Source of the DNA: Gracilariopsis chorda
Lineage: Eukaryota > Rhodophyta > Florideophyceae > Gracilariales > Gracilariaceae
Assembly (NCBI GenBank): GCA_003194525.1
Contig: NBIV01000107.1
Span: 124,001 to 188,000 of the forward strand
Length of the DNA: 64,000 nt
Reading direction: 5' to 3'
Part shown: positions 31,265 through 42,465 of the stretch, in pieces
Layout: each line of letters opens with the position of its first letter
How positions within the stretch are numbered: position 1 is the first letter of the stretch
The notes under the pieces: model-generated
Told to the model about the DNA's origin: nothing
What the model saw: the letters and a program-made list of their open reading frames with translations, nothing else
Databases searched by the model: none
Translations under genes and position numbers: made by a program

Positions 31265-33641
31265 CAAGCCGAATTAGCGCATTCGATAGGTTGCATACAC
31301 CCTGTTAGCTGCGCTGCTCTTACCATGTTGTTTTGTCCAAAGATTGTACCTCCCCGTGGTTTTTGTGACTCACCTACACGGTAAAAGTGTCTATGCCGAG
31401 CGCTGGTTTATGGACGTTTGTACAACCTTTTTACGTATACAACCTCGTTTCACACCTAACGTGTTGTGCGTCAGTCTTCAATTCCGACAACCCATTACTG
31501 CAGAGCATTGCCGTTGCTTGGTTCGTGAGGCATCAACAATAATGCTATGCCCAAAACAACAGGAGGGAGCCCGTTTGTAGCATCCACTGCTTTGCCACAA
31601 TGAACTGCCAGAATCTTACGCTTCTCCACCTTGTGATGTGAATGGTTCTTCGACTACTATTCCTAATCGGCGAGTGCATAGATCATAAACACAACAAATG
31701 TTTGTAAATGAGATAAAACAGCCGTGTCATTTTATTCCGATGCCGCCAACGACATACCAAAGCTATATCCCTGTCACTTCTGCTTGCACCCTATTTCATA
31801 TAAGGTATAGGCAGAAGTGATATGATATCAGCAGCGCTATGGCATGCGGCAGGTATGCATGTCATCTATCGGCATGTTCGTTAACTAGGTCATCGACGGT
31901 ACAAGTTGGGCTGCTCTGCATTGCACAAAAGTATGGATACTCGCAGAGGAATATATATCGTGCCGCACGGGTTCCATACTACGTCTTTACCGAATCCGTT
32001 TGGGCATCCCCGAGTAAGGCGGCATGTACTCTCATGAAGTACCTACGACAGGTTAATACTCCGGTCGCCTAATATCCGCAGACAAGGGAGCCAACAATAA
32101 TTCTTCGATGCTCACAAATGCCAGCTTGGAATTCCTTTGCTTCTTTTGAGTTCTGATCGTACCGGCAGCACGCAGCATGTTGACAGTATTTTGGAAAGCA
32201 CTCATGATGCGGCTATTACCTTTCCTTTACGATCAACGTTTTACCAGTAGCGCTGTGGCTGGGGAGGACCTCCCCGAGTGTTTCATTCGAGAAAGACCGC
32301 TTCGGCGCATAGCTCGGGGGGCGTTTCGATTCCCTTGGTGGGCTTGGGGGAGGATGTATGCGCTCGCCGAAAATGGACGAATTGGTGAGATCTTCCCAAA
32401 CTCTATTTCGCCATTTTCACCGTCTGGTTACAAAGGCATTCACAGGCGTTGTTGTTCTGGCCACAGTTGCTGCTTCTTCAGCCCTCGTCAATCAACGTGT
32501 AAGCCTCCTGTTGTGTGTCGTAGCTCGTCGAACGTATTACCAAGCGAATGAGCATCAGTCTCCAACTCGTTTGTCCAGTGATGCGCAACGGGGTCATGCT
32601 TCTGATCACCAGCGCGCCGCGGATGGTAACTCCAAAGCTATTGTGAGATTCAAGAACTTGGTGTGCTTTTGAGGACAACCGTCTAAAGCAAATGCGCAGT
32701 CTTTCCAATCGCGTCTTGGTTACTAGTTTTAAAGCACTTGCTTAGGTGCTCCCTCTTACTCCTGACAGCCGGGAAGCAAGAACACTTACAACTTTGACAG
32801 GCAGGAGGAAGGCAGCGAGAGTGGTTAGCATTTTGTGCTGGTGTTTGGCAAGGTGCCTAAGATTCTTTATATCGTTTCTTAAACGAATCTGATGATGCTC
32901 AACCTCTGGTAGATTAAGACCAAGACCTCTCTGCTTCCAACGAAACACTTTGTGAAGAAAACGAGTGAATATTGAGCAAGTTATCACCTTTTTTACATCG
33001 CGTGGCCGTCACGCGGACAGCTGTTCCGATTTATATGTGGAACAGTTACCGTAACTCGCAGTTTTTCGCACATCTCGCCAAAGCAACGGCCGTTATGCTG
33101 ACCGCCTTGTTTCACAACCTCCTGATCGAGGACGCTATCTTCTGGTTACATCTGTCTGGGAATCGCAGATAGTACTGCCGCAAAGTTTGAGGATTGCGGA
33201 GGTAACATTGTGCACGTTTCAACAGTGACGGGCAGTGAGCAGGCAGGCCGGTGTGCACAGGGTCCGGGAATCGCAGTGTATCAAGTTCTGGATATGACAC
33301 TGCCTTGGACGGAGGATGTTTTCCTAAAATGCAAAACAATTAGCCATGGTAATGGACCGGTACCACGCATACAATGGTTGTCGCTCAGGTTGCCCCTGAC
33401 GGCAGTGTTTGTGGTCTTCTTTTGCTCGTGCGTCATCCCCTCGAATTGCTGTACAACCACAAACACCAGCGTTCCGCTTCATGTATCTGACCATCGTCCT
33501 GCTTCCCCAACGATGATGGGAACGCTAACATGGTACAAAACGGCCTAGCACTCCCCAACCGATCCCCTCTACAACGGAGCATTCAACTGCCAAGCGGGAT
33601 AAACGGTCAACCGAAAAACACTTCAGCACGCAAACTGTAAC
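31265..33641. other. Interval without a recognised gene
   Basis: 2.4 kb with no recognised protein. Minus-strand 32790-32987 has coding-like, helical composition (RLRNDIKNLRHLAKHQHKML, then TTLAAFLLPVKV) and runs into a GTAAGT donor at 32789. A small spliced gene on the minus strand is therefore possible, but I cannot complete it. Plus-strand 33210-33548 includes one hydrophobic segment (LPLTAVFVVFFCSCVI). No repeats or RNA genes seen. Confidence 0.35.
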
Positions 33642-34238
33642 ATGACGAGCAAATCATCACCCTTGGCACCCGACACGCTGGGCTTTGTCAGCGGCGCCGC
33701 CCCGCATTTCACCAAAGCTTTCCACGGAGCCGCGTTGTGCGTGTCTGCTCCGCGAGCGTCAATTCCTGTACACCATGTGGTTAGAATGGAAGCGCAGTCT
33801 GCACGCGTAGAAGAAGCTACTCGGAGCAGTGCCGTGTGGCCGCCGCCATCCATGACTGAGGAATGGGCCCAAGCTGTGGAAAGACTGGCAAGTTCGGTTA
33901 GAGGGTCCACTCTGGAAGAGGCTGACAAGGTGCTGGTCGAGGCCGATGGAGACGAAGAGCTCGCACTGAAGTACCTCACCGAAGTCAGTGTCTCGGACAT
34001 CAAGAGACAACGCGAACTTGCCGTTGAAAAAGCCAGGTCTGAGGGTGATGCCAACAGAGTCGACGCGCTGAGAGAGGCTCAAATGCGAAGACAAGCTACT
34101 GGAAGCGCTCGTGATTTCTTCAAGGGTTTTGTTGATGTCGAAGGAACTTATGTAGATAACGGTTATGTGGATGAAGACGCCGATATGATGGGCAAGATGG
34201 CTAAAACCATCAAAGGCTGGTTTGGTCGTAGTAAATAA
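33642..34238 (+). CDS. Putative plastid-targeted small protein, unknown family
   Basis: Intact 198-aa single-exon frame. Residues 1-50 (MTSKSSPLAPDTLGFVSGAA...) are Ser/Ala/His-rich with no acidic residues except one Asp, and have an early Phe (FVSG), the style of red-algal plastid transit peptides. The mature part is mostly alpha-helical and acidic. Residues about 87-110 (TLEEADKVLVEADGDEELAL, KYLTEV) resemble a UBA/EF-Ts-like three-helix fold. A coiled region follows (RQRELAVEKARSEGDANRVD), with a conserved-looking tail (MGKMAKTIKGWFGRSK). Function not recognised. A nearby 3' palindrome or terminator is not evident. Confidence 0.65.
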   Translation: MTSKSSPLAPDTLGFVSGAAPHFTKAFHGAALCVSAPRASIPVHHVVRMEAQSARVEEATRSSAVWPPPSMTEEWAQAVERLASSVRGSTLEEADKVLVEADGDEELALKYLTEVSVSDIKRQRELAVEKARSEGDANRVDALREAQMRRQATGSARDFFKGFVDVEGTYVDNGYVDEDADMMGKMAKTIKGWFGRSK

Positions 34239-35744
34239 CCTGCAACAAGCTTCAGTCACTTGTAAATAATCCATTGTGTCGACACAAGAAGGCTACTTCG
34301 AAGTAACGTTAACCCTCGCTAATTTTACTGGTGGTGGGTTGTGTTCCCACACTCCGAACGGCAGGCAGTCCTTTTCGTTTGCAGCGACTTCACAGTGCCT
34401 TCAATGTGGACAGTCTGCGTCATCGCAAATTCGGCAATCTTGTATTGTACCGACGGTGACTCTACCCGACTGCATGCGCTCTTGTTGCCGCGCAAACACG
34501 AAACAAACAATTGTCCACTTGCACATGTTGAGAACAAGTGAAGCGTTCGTTAATCTATTTACTTCCACCTTTGCTACAATCTACTCCTACTTCTGCTAAT
34601 CTTAGCGCCCTCTTTGCGTCTCCTTTTCTTTCAATCCAATCACAAAGACCTTGCTCAACTCCACCGCGAATTTGAGCATTCTGCGTTGCGTTTACACGCT
34701 GTACATGCGAGCATCCTGAACTTGGAGGGTTGTTCGTTAGCAGTGCTTAACGGTGCAACAAGTTCTCAGAACCATCGGGTTCGTCATTTTGCCTTGCTGT
34801 GATCCAACAAAATAGCTCAAAGTCCGAGAAAAGTTAGCGCGCAACATTCGCTTACTCATCAAATCGCAAGCTAGTCTCGAAACCCCAAGTTCATCTCAAG
34901 CGTTCGCTGATCACATGTGGATGACATAGTAGTTTACAGACTTCATAGTTCTGCAGGCTTCTCGTTTGAGCTTGGCATGACAGAAAAGAACTGTTTGAAT
35001 GTACAGGAACGGAGAAAACTGTGCTCACATGTTCCAGTTTTTCGACGTCCGAAGATGGTTATGAAAGGACCGGTGAAGACATGCTCTGCCCTTGCTGTCG
35101 CCATCCAGTTATCCAGTTTTCTCGGACAAGAAGCATCCGCCTAACGTGTTCAGAAGAATGCTGAACAGACGGATTCGTCGACACTGATCATGGAGCGTGG
35201 AACATATGTGGCCAGGAGGCCGAAAGCTACGCTGGGGTAGGGAACCGTATTGAACCAGAGGACTGCACTCAGAAAGAGAGCCGCGCTTGGTCATAGAGAC
35301 CCGCCACCTGAGCACCCGCATCAGCGAGGCACAAAGCGAAGGTAGAAAGTCAAAATGAGGGACTCGCATGGTCTACTACAGCCCTCCTAGTGCCAGGAGC
35401 GACGAGGTTCCGTATCTTCCAGACTCCTCTTCCCCGGCGCCGTTCAATTCTTGTCGGCGATATTGAAACCATTGCTTGCAACCACACTTCGTGTGCGCTT
35501 CCCTTCCAGTACAGTACTTGTTAGGGCTGATGACCACCAACTTCGTCGTGCGTCGCGGTTGCCCGTTTTTGAGACGAAAGCATCGTCGCTCTACCTTTGT
35601 CGTTTCCAATCATGTGTCCACAGGCGGTTTGAAGCAGTTTAACGGCGAAAATAGACATGGATGTTGGGTGCGCACGGTGCGGAAAGTGCTAGAGGTGCTG
35701 GTGGCGTCTGATGACGGTGTGGGGACCATCGCAGGAGGGAGCTC
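34239..35744. other. Interval without a recognised gene
   Basis: 1.5 kb of mixed sequence. Short open frames on both strands show no family resemblance. No repeats or RNA genes recognised until the palindrome at 35745. Confidence 0.45.
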
Positions 35745-35770
35745 GTGAAACGACTTGCAAGTCGTTTCAC
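35745..35770. repeat. Perfect 26-bp palindrome
   Basis: The sequence is its own reverse complement over 26 bases (half-site GTGAAACGACTTG). It lies 127 bases beyond the 3' end of the 932-aa orphan gene. Possible dimeric factor site, hairpin or fold-back end of a lost element. Confidence 0.85.
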
Positions 35771-35875
35771 AATCGAAATCGCGGCACCTGTCCCATGCCA
35801 TAAGTTGCGAGAAAGTGAGGCAAGGACTTTCCAGAATACGCTACCCCTAGAAGTTTCAGTAAAGGGTTGAGGGGT

Positions 35876-35896
35876 AAGGGTTAGCACTCTAACCTT
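35876..35896 (-). terminator. Hairpin immediately after the orphan stop codon
   Basis: AAGGGTTAG-CACT-CTAACCTT: nearly perfect inverted arms with a 4-base loop, directly abutting the TAG stop (35897-35899) of the minus-strand orphan gene. A 3'-end processing structure is possible, but such hairpins are not standard for nuclear genes. Role uncertain. Confidence 0.4.
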
Positions 35897-38695
35897 CTAC
35901 GCTTCTGTCATGGTATGAACAGCTCCCAAGTATCCCTTAATACTTTGTATCGAACACGATTTCCATCGATTGAAATTTGGCGCAACCTCAGTTGCATGAT
36001 ACAATTCGCTTCTGCCTCTCACTTTTTCAAGTCTCACATACTTCCCCATCAACATGACGTACACATGCCTATTCCTGCTGTTATAATATGCATCCCTATT
36101 CTTGAGTGCCCGTAAATCCAGGCAGGTAAGCAACGTCCTTGTAGAATGTCTTGATTTTGGAACGTAACATACAGAACCTTGGCTGAAGGTGAGTTGCTTT
36201 TCTTCAATGTATCGCAATGCCATCCTCTTTGCCGCCGTATTAGAATCTTCACCGAGCATAAGACGAAGTATGTCATGTTGCGTAAGTCTATTCCGGCGAC
36301 CCACTCCAACTTCTGCAGTAACAGGACCGGCTTCGAGTGTCAACCTCGTTTCTCGATGCACAGTTCTACGCAGCAGTCCTCCAACGACAAGCTTTCCATC
36401 CAGCATGGATACCTTTCGTCTCCTGTATTTGACAGTAATTTCAGCATTTTCTGCATCAGTAGTATCCAGATATGTTCTGCCAATCGGTTTATCGACTGTT
36501 ATAGTCTCAGAGTCATCTTTCCTCTGCGTTCTCAAGGCCACACATCGTCTGTCGATATCATATACCATTCCAGCCGTCTCCACGCTTTCCAAATCAAGCT
36601 CACTGTCTGAGATTGCAATAGAACCGGCATTCCATACAACCAAGAAGCTTTTCATCAATCCTATGAGATAATCAAGCGAATCACCCAACGCAGGTTTATA
36701 CGCTTTCAAATATGTGAACTTCTCGATGGTATCCTCTAGCTCATTAGCAACACGCCCGCTTTCGCGATAACGTTCCCATAGCGTCCTTCCATTTGCACTG
36801 GGAGACATCAGAACACGCCTCGTCACTTCATCTTCCAGATCGCAAGTCGCTGCAAGAACCATTGCAGAGACGACAATGTTACAAATATTAGCTTTGTAGA
36901 GCTCCGAATCTATTTCCCGTATACAACTTGACAGTCTTCTCATTTCTCCCAGATCAGTTTTCAGTTCGACCTTCTCTTCGGAACAAATAAAGTTTTTGCT
37001 TCCATGCTCTATTCTCCCGTCCTTCGTAATACGATAATTGAAGAATGAGTATCTTCGCATGCGCTCACCTTGTACAGAGGCCCCGAGTAGATAACCAACT
37101 ATTCGTGGAATATCATGGATGTAGCTTCCTTCTTCGTGATTCAGTCCCAAACCAAATCCTTCCATTGCTTCGCATAGCAAGACTTTCGATCTGATTGTAG
37201 GTGTGTCAAAGTACAGTTCTTGAATTTCGCTGTAGACCGATGTATGCATCAGCGTTGCTTGCAATGATCCACGCAAAGGATCGGAACCCCCCCCTCCCTT
37301 CAATGAATCAGAGTTATCAGCAACACTAGCCTCAAAAAACTTCACAACTGGACTTGCAACAAAGTTCCAAATCGGTGCGAACGTACTGGTGGGCTCTCCT
37401 TCGTAATCAAAAAATACAAAGCCTTTGAACGCAAATCCGTTGAATATCTCGTATCTCATCATGTTGGTTACAGCTCTATCCACTTCAGGATACTCTCCAA
37501 GTTCAACATCTTCTAAGAAGGTCTCAGAGAGTTCAATCCACTCATTGTTCGTAAACGCTTCCAGGACGAAATGCTTTCTTTGCGGCTTCGTGATGCAGGC
37601 GGACAGTAATGATATGGGGTTCACAAGCCGTCCGGTTAGCATATGATCATACTTTTTCCTCTGCAAGTGTATGTGGCAACTTGTGTATCTTGGTTTCACC
37701 TGGTCCTCTTCCATTAAAATATGCGCGTCTCTTATGAACGCATTGAGCTCTTCGAGGGCGGAAGAACCGCTAATGAAGCATTTGTGTAGGATACTAGCTG
37801 ACAAGTCTCTTCCATTTGTAATGAGGCCAGGATATCGTCGGAATGCGGCAACTCTGAGTGATTCTGCATACATCTTCGCTTGATCAGAAGATTCATCGAG
37901 TAAGACAGAAAGAACAGAACCAAGTACTCTCTCATCTTCAGAACTCGTTTTGTGAGGTGGGCTCTGCAGAGCAATGTCTTCAAGTGTGATACAGGACTTT
38001 GGGATGAACTCGCTGTCATAACTTTCTGGCCAAAGGGCGTTTGACATTTCTTTGTCAGAAAGTAGGTCGACGATGGCATGTAGTACTTCATCAAGATCCG
38101 ATGCACCATAGAAACAAATCGCTTTCATGACAGTATCAACCCATTTCTCAATCGTCGATTCGTGTTTTCGCGCATGAGTAGTCTTCCCACGAATCTGATG
38201 CGGAAGTATAAGATCCAGATGTTCCATTTCTCTCAAAGGCCCCACTCGGTAGTACTCCATTGGCAATTTTTCCAATCCCCACACTGATTTATCTCGCATA
38301 AAAAGAGCGATTGCGTTCATCATGGTGTTGACCCGTGGTGTCACTGTACAGCTTCTTGTCTGTCTTGCACGGAACATGAGATCATCTTGACGCTTCACCA
38401 ACATGGCAATGACGGAAAGCACTTTTATATTCGTGCCGTTTTGAAGAAGCAGTGTGGGTAAGATGTCCTCGACGGTCTCGCTTGAATTACAAAGAGGGTT
38501 TAGGACTTCGGCGAGGTTTCCATTTCCGTTTCTCGCGGCAAACCATGCGCTTTCGGTCAGATGTTCTTTCAGAAGCTCTTGAAGAAGAGGTGTTATTAGC
38601 AGTCCGGCACGGGCCCACATCCTCAATTTGAGCCAGATGTTGTACGACATGCTTGTCCTCGGTCGAAGAGGATCGCGACGATTTGTCACCGACAT
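35897..38695 (-). CDS. Intact 932-aa orphan protein
   Basis: A long uninterrupted frame from ATG 38695 (a second in-frame ATG at 38650) to TAG 35897. I do not recognise any family. The protein is soluble-looking and mixed alpha/beta, with no signal peptide, no clear transmembrane segment and one Gly run (KGGGGSDPLRGS, about residue 480). I looked for polymerase, protease, helicase, kinase and DDE motifs and found none convincing: no GDD or YxDD, no Walker A. The last 200 residues are basic and beta-rich (ITVKYRRRKVSMLDGKLVVG). It is flanked by a 26-bp palindrome and a post-stop hairpin on the 3' side. It stands between host genes and retrotransposon debris, yet carries no lesion. It could be a lineage-specific gene, or a captured viral or plasmid structural gene (speculative). 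Confidence 0.75.
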   Translation of the reverse strand: MSVTNRRDPLRPRTSMSYNIWLKLRMWARAGLLITPLLQELLKEHLTESAWFAARNGNGNLAEVLNPLCNSSETVEDILPTLLLQNGTNIKVLSVIAMLVKRQDDLMFRARQTRSCTVTPRVNTMMNAIALFMRDKSVWGLEKLPMEYYRVGPLREMEHLDLILPHQIRGKTTHARKHESTIEKWVDTVMKAICFYGASDLDEVLHAIVDLLSDKEMSNALWPESYDSEFIPKSCITLEDIALQSPPHKTSSEDERVLGSVLSVLLDESSDQAKMYAESLRVAAFRRYPGLITNGRDLSASILHKCFISGSSALEELNAFIRDAHILMEEDQVKPRYTSCHIHLQRKKYDHMLTGRLVNPISLLSACITKPQRKHFVLEAFTNNEWIELSETFLEDVELGEYPEVDRAVTNMMRYEIFNGFAFKGFVFFDYEGEPTSTFAPIWNFVASPVVKFFEASVADNSDSLKGGGGSDPLRGSLQATLMHTSVYSEIQELYFDTPTIRSKVLLCEAMEGFGLGLNHEEGSYIHDIPRIVGYLLGASVQGERMRRYSFFNYRITKDGRIEHGSKNFICSEEKVELKTDLGEMRRLSSCIREIDSELYKANICNIVVSAMVLAATCDLEDEVTRRVLMSPSANGRTLWERYRESGRVANELEDTIEKFTYLKAYKPALGDSLDYLIGLMKSFLVVWNAGSIAISDSELDLESVETAGMVYDIDRRCVALRTQRKDDSETITVDKPIGRTYLDTTDAENAEITVKYRRRKVSMLDGKLVVGGLLRRTVHRETRLTLEAGPVTAEVGVGRRNRLTQHDILRLMLGEDSNTAAKRMALRYIEEKQLTFSQGSVCYVPKSRHSTRTLLTCLDLRALKNRDAYYNSRNRHVYVMLMGKYVRLEKVRGRSELYHATEVAPNFNRWKSCSIQSIKGYLGAVHTMTEA

Positions 38696-39137
38696 TCTGA
38701 AATGGGGTGCGAAAATGTGTGCTGCTCAGGACTAGAAACGACAGTGAAAAAAAGAGTCCCGGCGATTGTAGAGTGCGAACTGGTTGTAGATTCTTTTCTA
38801 TGAACTTCTGTCAGAAAGGATTCTCTTGGAAGAGGGCCCTATCAAACGGAGAGAGCAGGCGGTCTGGCCACAGTGGCTTATCCTTGACTTTCGTTGTCAC
38901 AAGCTAACCTTGGATGAATACCAGGATGAAAACCTTGAATGCATGGAGTACACATGTAAACACATACCCCATTGTTCTGAAATGAAGAAAATAGCTTGCT
39001 TTTGCTGAAAATAATGCGAAAAACACAATAAGAGATAAAAAGAAAGCAATTTCATTTGTAGATCGTTGCCGGAGAGACACAAAAACGCTCTTATCTGATC
39101 CAGGCTAGCCGAAGAATAAGAGAGTCGGAGTGCCCAT
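38696..39137. other. Interval upstream of the orphan gene
   Basis: About 440 bases between the orphan ATG and the copia 3' LTR. No coding sequence recognised. It presumably includes the orphan promoter. Confidence 0.4.
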
Positions 39138-39400
39138 TGTAAAACAATACGTACAAGGCTGTTGTAGTAGTAATAATGTTGATGATGATAAGAGTGAAGA
39201 TGGTGCCGGACTACATGGTTGAAGCCATGTAGTCCTCTCCTTTCATACTACACTGGACTACAAAATATTCACAGACGCTATTTCACTGGGAACCTGAAAC
39301 GGACTCCTGCCGTAATCAGCCCCTACAAAAAACTAAATAATTTGCATAGGTGACCCAAAGTTGCGTGGGCGCGAAATTTATTAATTACGCAAGCTCATCA
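39138..39400 (-). repeat. Copia 3' LTR with perfect internal hairpin
   Basis: Aligns with 45186-45469 over its length. It contains a perfect inverted repeat at 39208-39235, GGACTACATGG / CCATGTAGTCC around TTGAAG. The hairpin is degraded in the other LTR. Confidence 0.8.
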
Positions 39401-39470
39401 CTTGCTTTTTCTGGTATTCAATTATCTCTATGTTTATAGTCTGTTAATTCTTGGTTCAGTTTCGAAGTAT

Positions 39471-40729
39471 TTATAGCTCAATTTTGTGGCTTAACTGATT
39501 TTTCGTTGCAATCGACATGTGAATTTCGTTTAAAACGTTCTTCGTAAAAATAACAGCTGAATCGTTTTCGGATTTCACAAGACCAGCATTGCATACTTTT
39601 CGCGCATTGTATGTTTCAAGAACAGACGTCATATCTATTATTACTCTTTTCTCGGCGGTGGGAGACAATTTAGTTCTCATGTCAAACAGACTTTTGGTAT
39701 GGGTAAACATTCGGAGCGGGATGGATTGCTGCAACATTTGCTCAAGATTTTGTTTCGATGTATAGACGTAATTGAGTGCCTCAGCGCACTCATATAGTTT
39801 TGCGCTTCGTACTGATCTTAAACCATGACGCAGTCTTGAGTTTTCAAATTTTCGGTTGCTTTATGATCTTATTCATCTTGTGTACCATTTCAGAGTTCAA
39901 ATTATCCTTTGTAACTTGTGCCGTCTTGTTCGCAAACAGTGAAACATTTGGACTAGAGTGAACAATCCAAATCAGTCGGGCGCGCTTCGAACGAAATGCT
40001 TCAGATTAATCTTGGATATTCATTGGTTCAATCTTCATCAAATAGTCGTCCTGGTTCATTTCATACTTTTCTGTTTGAGATACAATTTACATGCCTGCAA
40101 ATTTGAATTTACCATGACTTCTATCCCAAGATTCAAATCTTTCCAGGGTCATGTTGGTCCAAGTCATGAAATCTCTCGTTCCTTTAATAATCAATTCATC
40201 GACTTACGACCCAAGAAGTCCGGTGAGTGTTCCCTCAGATACTTTAAAGAATGCAGAAGTATCTCCTTTAAGTGGGCTCGTCTTTAAATCGTTCTTCACG
40301 TGGGACATGATCGGTATATTCGAACAGTTGTTGGCATCAGGTAATCTGTAAAGCGATTTTTATTAGAAGAAGCAGGTAATCACTTGAAATATTCATGTCT
40401 GGTGGCAGTCTGCTGTAAACGGTACGTGCAAGGTTATGGTTACTTTGTACGTACGCTTCGGTTACATCATGGCTCCATATGGTCGAATTGTGCATTGCAG
40501 CAATTGAAATAATGAGTCTGACTATACCATGTGTCACAGTTGTTGCATTTTGGATTAAGTAGTTGTGGTCTTTGGCACAAAAACATTGAGCTATGAATCT
40601 TGCTTTGTGAAACTCCTCTTTGGTTCCTGGCTTTTTATTGCAAGTGCAAGACGAAATCCTACGATATTTGCTTCTTTGGGGAGTTCGGCTTTCGAAACCA
40701 CTTTCCACTTTCCTTTCACCATGATTCAA
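39471..40729 (-). pseudogene. Copia reverse transcriptase and RNase H remnant
   Basis: Minus strand. RT N-terminal part at 40337-40729: KARFIAQCF, then TVTHGIVRLIISIAAMHNST and IWSHDVTEAYVQSNHNLART, matching the copia region where 'DVxxAFLxG/ Y' motifs occur, followed by RLPPDMN. RNase H at 39471-39800: AEALNYVYTSKQNLEQMLQQ, TKSLFDMRTKLSPTAEKRVI and GLVKSENDSAVIFTK, matching copia RNase H (T-D-S-K-S-L-F-D, R-x-E-D-N-P-A-D). The active-site YVDD region between them is not recoverable in one frame. Confidence 0.75.
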
Positions 40730-41083
40730 TCGATGTCTTTCTTATTGGCATCTGAAAACTTCTCAGAGTGTCCTCAAGGGTCTCTGGGGTACAATATCTC
40801 GGTTATGTATAGGTGGCTAGATCCTTCTACATATGAGAGGTAAACCTCATGAACTTCGATGTTATCTGGGTTGAGCTGACTTTCCTTCAAATAGGAAAGC
40901 ATGTAGCTGAGCAAGTGCTCAAAGCTGTTAGCTATGTTGCGTCTTTCAGGGTTTTGGGGGATCCATGTGCTGATCAGAAATAAATGTTTTCGCTTGAGAA
41001 AGGCTGTGTCGCACTTCGCTCTCCTTCTTTTCTACGAGAATTTGTTGGCCTGATATCTTGGCGACCGTAGAACGACCAGTCCA

Positions 41084-41491
41084 TCAGGGCTGTTGTTTCT
41101 GTCGATAGATCAAGACCTGCTGTCTGGGAGTAGACTCGTAGCGAATTTCATCTGGTTCTTGCTTTAGTCGAATCTCGTTGGCGATGATTTCCATTTCAGA
41201 CAGCACTGTCAACTTGCATACCATCTTCTTGATCCGGAAGCATTGCATGCATTCCAGGAAATCTGGGCAATATTCAAAAACGAGAAGGGAGGGAACAAGG
41301 TTTTCTGGATTCATAGTGTGGTTCATGGCTTTTACTGCTGTAGCAAGTATCCGTTCATCTTCCTTAATGTTGGCTTCAAACTGAATTTTACGAAAAACAC
41401 GACGAGGCGTGTCGTGGCACCGCTCTCCTGCTCCAATAGAGTTGTGACTTTCGACTCTGGATATAGTAAAATCAGTTCCAAACTCAGTCAA
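41084..41491 (-). pseudogene. Copia integrase C-terminal core remnant
   Basis: Contains SRVESHNSIGAGERCHDTPR and LATAVKAMNHTMNPENLVPS with LLVFEY, which is the copia integrase stretch around the catalytic Glu. The catalytic-D part further upstream (about 41500-42100) is scattered over frames. Confidence 0.72.
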
Positions 41492-42465
41492 TAGATCTTT
41501 CCATTTCGAGGAAGTGAATACTGAACCTTAGTCACAAGGAGTTGAGTCTGGATAGCCCGTAGTGACCGTAGCTCACCACTCTAGAAATGCGTTCCAAACT
41601 GCATCTAGCAATTGTTCTTTGAGAAACAGAACGGCTCTAAAATGTGTTTGTAAATCGACAACATGTAAAACTGGTTTCTTGATGATGAAAAACAGATCAA
41701 TGGATAGATTCTGATTGAAAACGACTACTTGTGGGAAAGAAACTCGAAAACATTGGGGCTTTGGCGTAAATCCTCAACATGTCTAACACGCCTTTGTTAT
41801 TTCCCGAAGTAAATTTTTTGTTTTCTTGTTTGCCTCACCCGTTTTTGCACACTTGAGTAAGTTGGACGGTTTTTCAACCGTTGGATCGTAGAAGTGGAAG
41901 TGCATTCTACGCAGTTTTGACTGCATGAAGTAATTGGCATAACTATTCCACTCGACATAAAGAGGATCGAGTTTGTGAGTAATTGGCGTGCTCCGGCGGT
42001 TCTTTCATACCAATTTGTTATCAGTGTTGTCTACATAGAGACGTTCCGGGTCCAAGAAATGCAAACCAAGCAGAAGTGGTACATCAAAGTCTATGATGTC
42101 GACGCATAGCTTCAGAACTGGTCTATCTGGGGCACAAATGCGTATTTAAAGCTTAGCAATGCTTTGCAACTTAGAGTTTCCTAGTCGGTAGCGAATGCGA
42201 GACTTTGTTTTGGCGGTGTTATTTTGTACTCTCTGCAGTACGCTTTAGCTTGAGCTTTACCAATAACGGATCTTTCAGCTCCAATTTCAAGACATCCACC
42301 ATTGAAAGTAATAGAATTGTCAGCTTTTATGTCATTTTCGGATACTTGAAAACACTTGAAGCGTCGTCTGACCCGTTTATGGACTTTATGCGCTCAGCTT
42401 TTTGGAATTTCCCTGATTTTATTAAAACGATCTCTGCATGCGAGAGTTTCGCTCTGAACATCCAG

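Noticed and set aside
35800..35890. Telomere-like GGGTTA/GGGTAAGGG motifs
   Set aside because: Only two or three loose copies, not a tandem array; part of the hairpin after the orphan stop.
36189..36671. 160-codon plus-strand ORF inside the 932-aa gene
   Set aside because: Antisense shadow; Ser/Val-rich with no independent support.
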